Below are positions 9,169 through 9,723 of a DNA stretch of 9,723 nt, piece by piece (position 1 is the first letter of the stretch; each line of letters starts with the position of its first letter). The notes beneath the pieces were generated by a model. The model did not search any database and was not told the origin of the DNA. It was given only the letters and a program-made list of their open reading frames with translations. Both the position numbers and the translations under genes were made by a program. Source of the stretch: Vulcanococcus sp. SFB_649D_100_25 (GTDB taxonomy: Bacteria; Cyanobacteriota; Cyanobacteriia; PCC-6307; Cyanobiaceae); contig JAURGL010000058.1 of NCBI GenBank assembly GCA_030833825.1, positions 1-9,723 on the forward strand, written 5' to 3'.

Positions 9169-9190
9169 CCCCCAGACCCGGTGCCGACTG

Positions 9191-9715
9191 GTGGCAGCTG
9201 CTAATCACTACGAGCTGCTGAACATTCCGCCTGAGGCCACCACCCAGGAATTGCGGCAAGCGTTCCGCAGCTTGAGCAAGCGGTACCACCCCGACACCAC
9301 CGAGCTGCCGGAGGAGGAGGCCCGTGAGGCCTTTCGCCGCGTCCAGCTCGCTTATCTGACCCTGAGTGATCCGGAGCGGCGGCGCAGCTATGACGCCACC
9401 TTGCGGGCGGTGCAACCGGCGAAGCGTCTCAACATCATCCCCGCGGCCAAGCCGGTCCCGGTGCGGCGTGCCCTCTCCGGCGGCGAGTGGTTCGCTCTGT
9501 TGCTCTTGGCCCTGGCCGTGGCCTTCAGCCTGGTGCTCGGCGTTGGCTTGGCCTGGTCCCGCGGGGCCGAGTTCCTGAAGCCCCCCAGCTGGCTGGTGGC
9601 CGGTGGGCAAACTGAGGGAACCTCTCAACCCGTCGTTGTGGATGCCGGATCTGCCGTCCCCCCAGATGCCGCTCTACAACCACCCGTTGCCGAGCCTCGA
9701 GGGTTGGCTGGCTGA
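9191..9715 (+). CDS. Membrane-anchored J-domain (DnaJ-like) protein
   Basis: A 174-aa DnaJ-type co-chaperone that would stimulate an Hsp70 (DnaK) ATPase. The J domain covers residues 5-70: [13 protein letters not shown], the invariant HPD at 33-35 in SKRYHPDTT, and the fourth helix DPERRRSYD. There is no Gly/Phe region or zinc finger, so it is a type III (J-only) protein. A single membrane helix at about 99-122 ([23 protein letters not shown]) anchors it, probably with the J domain in the cytoplasm, since the preceding linker is Arg- and Lys-rich. The tail is Pro/Ala/Val-rich. GTG 9191 is the only start close to the J domain, and the family usually begins just before the xYExL motif. No clear ribosome site is present. 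Its 3' end overlaps the next gene. Confidence 0.9.
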   Translation: MAAANHYELLNIPPEATTQELRQAFRSLSKRYHPDTTELPEEEAREAFRRVQLAYLTLSDPERRRSYDATLRAVQPAKRLNIIPAAKPVPVRRALSGGEWFALLLLALAVAFSLVLGVGLAWSRGAEFLKPPSWLVAGGQTEGTSQPVVVDAGSAVPPDAALQPPVAEPRGLAG

Positions 9716-9723
9716 GCTCGGTG
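9642..9723 (+). CDS. DUF3143-like protein, N-terminal part (cut by the window edge)
   Basis: Only 27 residues are visible. The segment [18 protein letters not shown] matches the start of cyanobacterial DUF3143 proteins as I remember them, a family of unknown function whose gene often follows a J-domain gene. Two starts are possible: ATG 9642 ([16 protein letters not shown]) and ATG 9666 (MPLYNHPL). I prefer 9642 because a short Pro-rich lead is usual before PLYNHPL. Either start overlaps the J-domain gene in another frame, by 74 or 50 nt. The assignment rests on a short peptide. Confidence 0.65.
   Translation, partial: MPDLPSPQMPLYNHPLPSLEGWLAELG

Noticed and set aside
9185..9715. Frameshifted fusion of the J-domain and DUF3143-like genes
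   Set aside because: The J-domain frame continues intact through a full membrane helix to its own stop, and the second frame has two good start codons. Two overlapping genes explain this without an error.

Overview
The window comes from a GC-rich cyanobacterium, most likely a picocyanobacterium of the Synechococcus/Cyanobium type. Three things point there: the RNA polymerase beta' subunit is split (an rpoC2 gene with a large insertion inside the trigger loop); a chlorophyll-binding high-light-inducible protein (HLIP) gene follows it; and there is a Ycf35 gene, a family otherwise found on red-lineage plastid genomes. A single HIP1 octamer (GCGATCGC) is also present. The window is almost fully coding. 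I see no insertion sequence, CRISPR array, tRNA or rRNA.

Layout. (1) Positions 1-3760, plus strand: the 3' part of rpoC2, a 51-aa HLIP gene too short for many gene finders, and rlmN. HLIP and rlmN overlap as TGATG, so they are probably translationally coupled. (2) 3768-5036, minus strand: an AmpG-like MFS transporter, convergent with rlmN (7-bp gap) and divergent from the next block. (3) 5114-8370, plus strand: a 41-aa single-helix membrane protein, a HEAT-repeat protein, then a tight four-gene run of DUF2997, Ycf35 (DUF1257), a [4Fe-4S] ferredoxin and an aldo/keto reductase. The run has one TGATG overlap, a 23-bp gap and a 2-bp gap. (4) 8398-9150, minus strand: rsmG, convergent with the reductase. 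(5) 9191 to the right edge, plus strand: a membrane-anchored J-domain protein and the start of a DUF3143-like gene that overlaps it out of frame.

How the genes fit together. The rpoC2-HLIP-rlmN block combines transcription, light stress and ribosome modification. The DUF2997-Ycf35-ferredoxin-reductase run is the most interesting unit: a redox module with two uncharacterised partners. Its reductase has a C-terminal region that looks like a ferredoxin-type domain without cysteines, while a complete stand-alone ferredoxin is encoded 2 bp upstream. The run is preceded by a perfect 15-bp dyad, where a -35 element would be expected, and by a -10-like TAGCAT.

Regulation visible in the sequence. Three plus-strand genes have a TANNAT hexamer followed directly by CCCC just before the start codon (5265, 6114, 9163). 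For the HEAT gene the spacing predicts a leaderless transcript. No strong intrinsic terminator is visible; both convergent gene pairs are separated by 27 bp or less.
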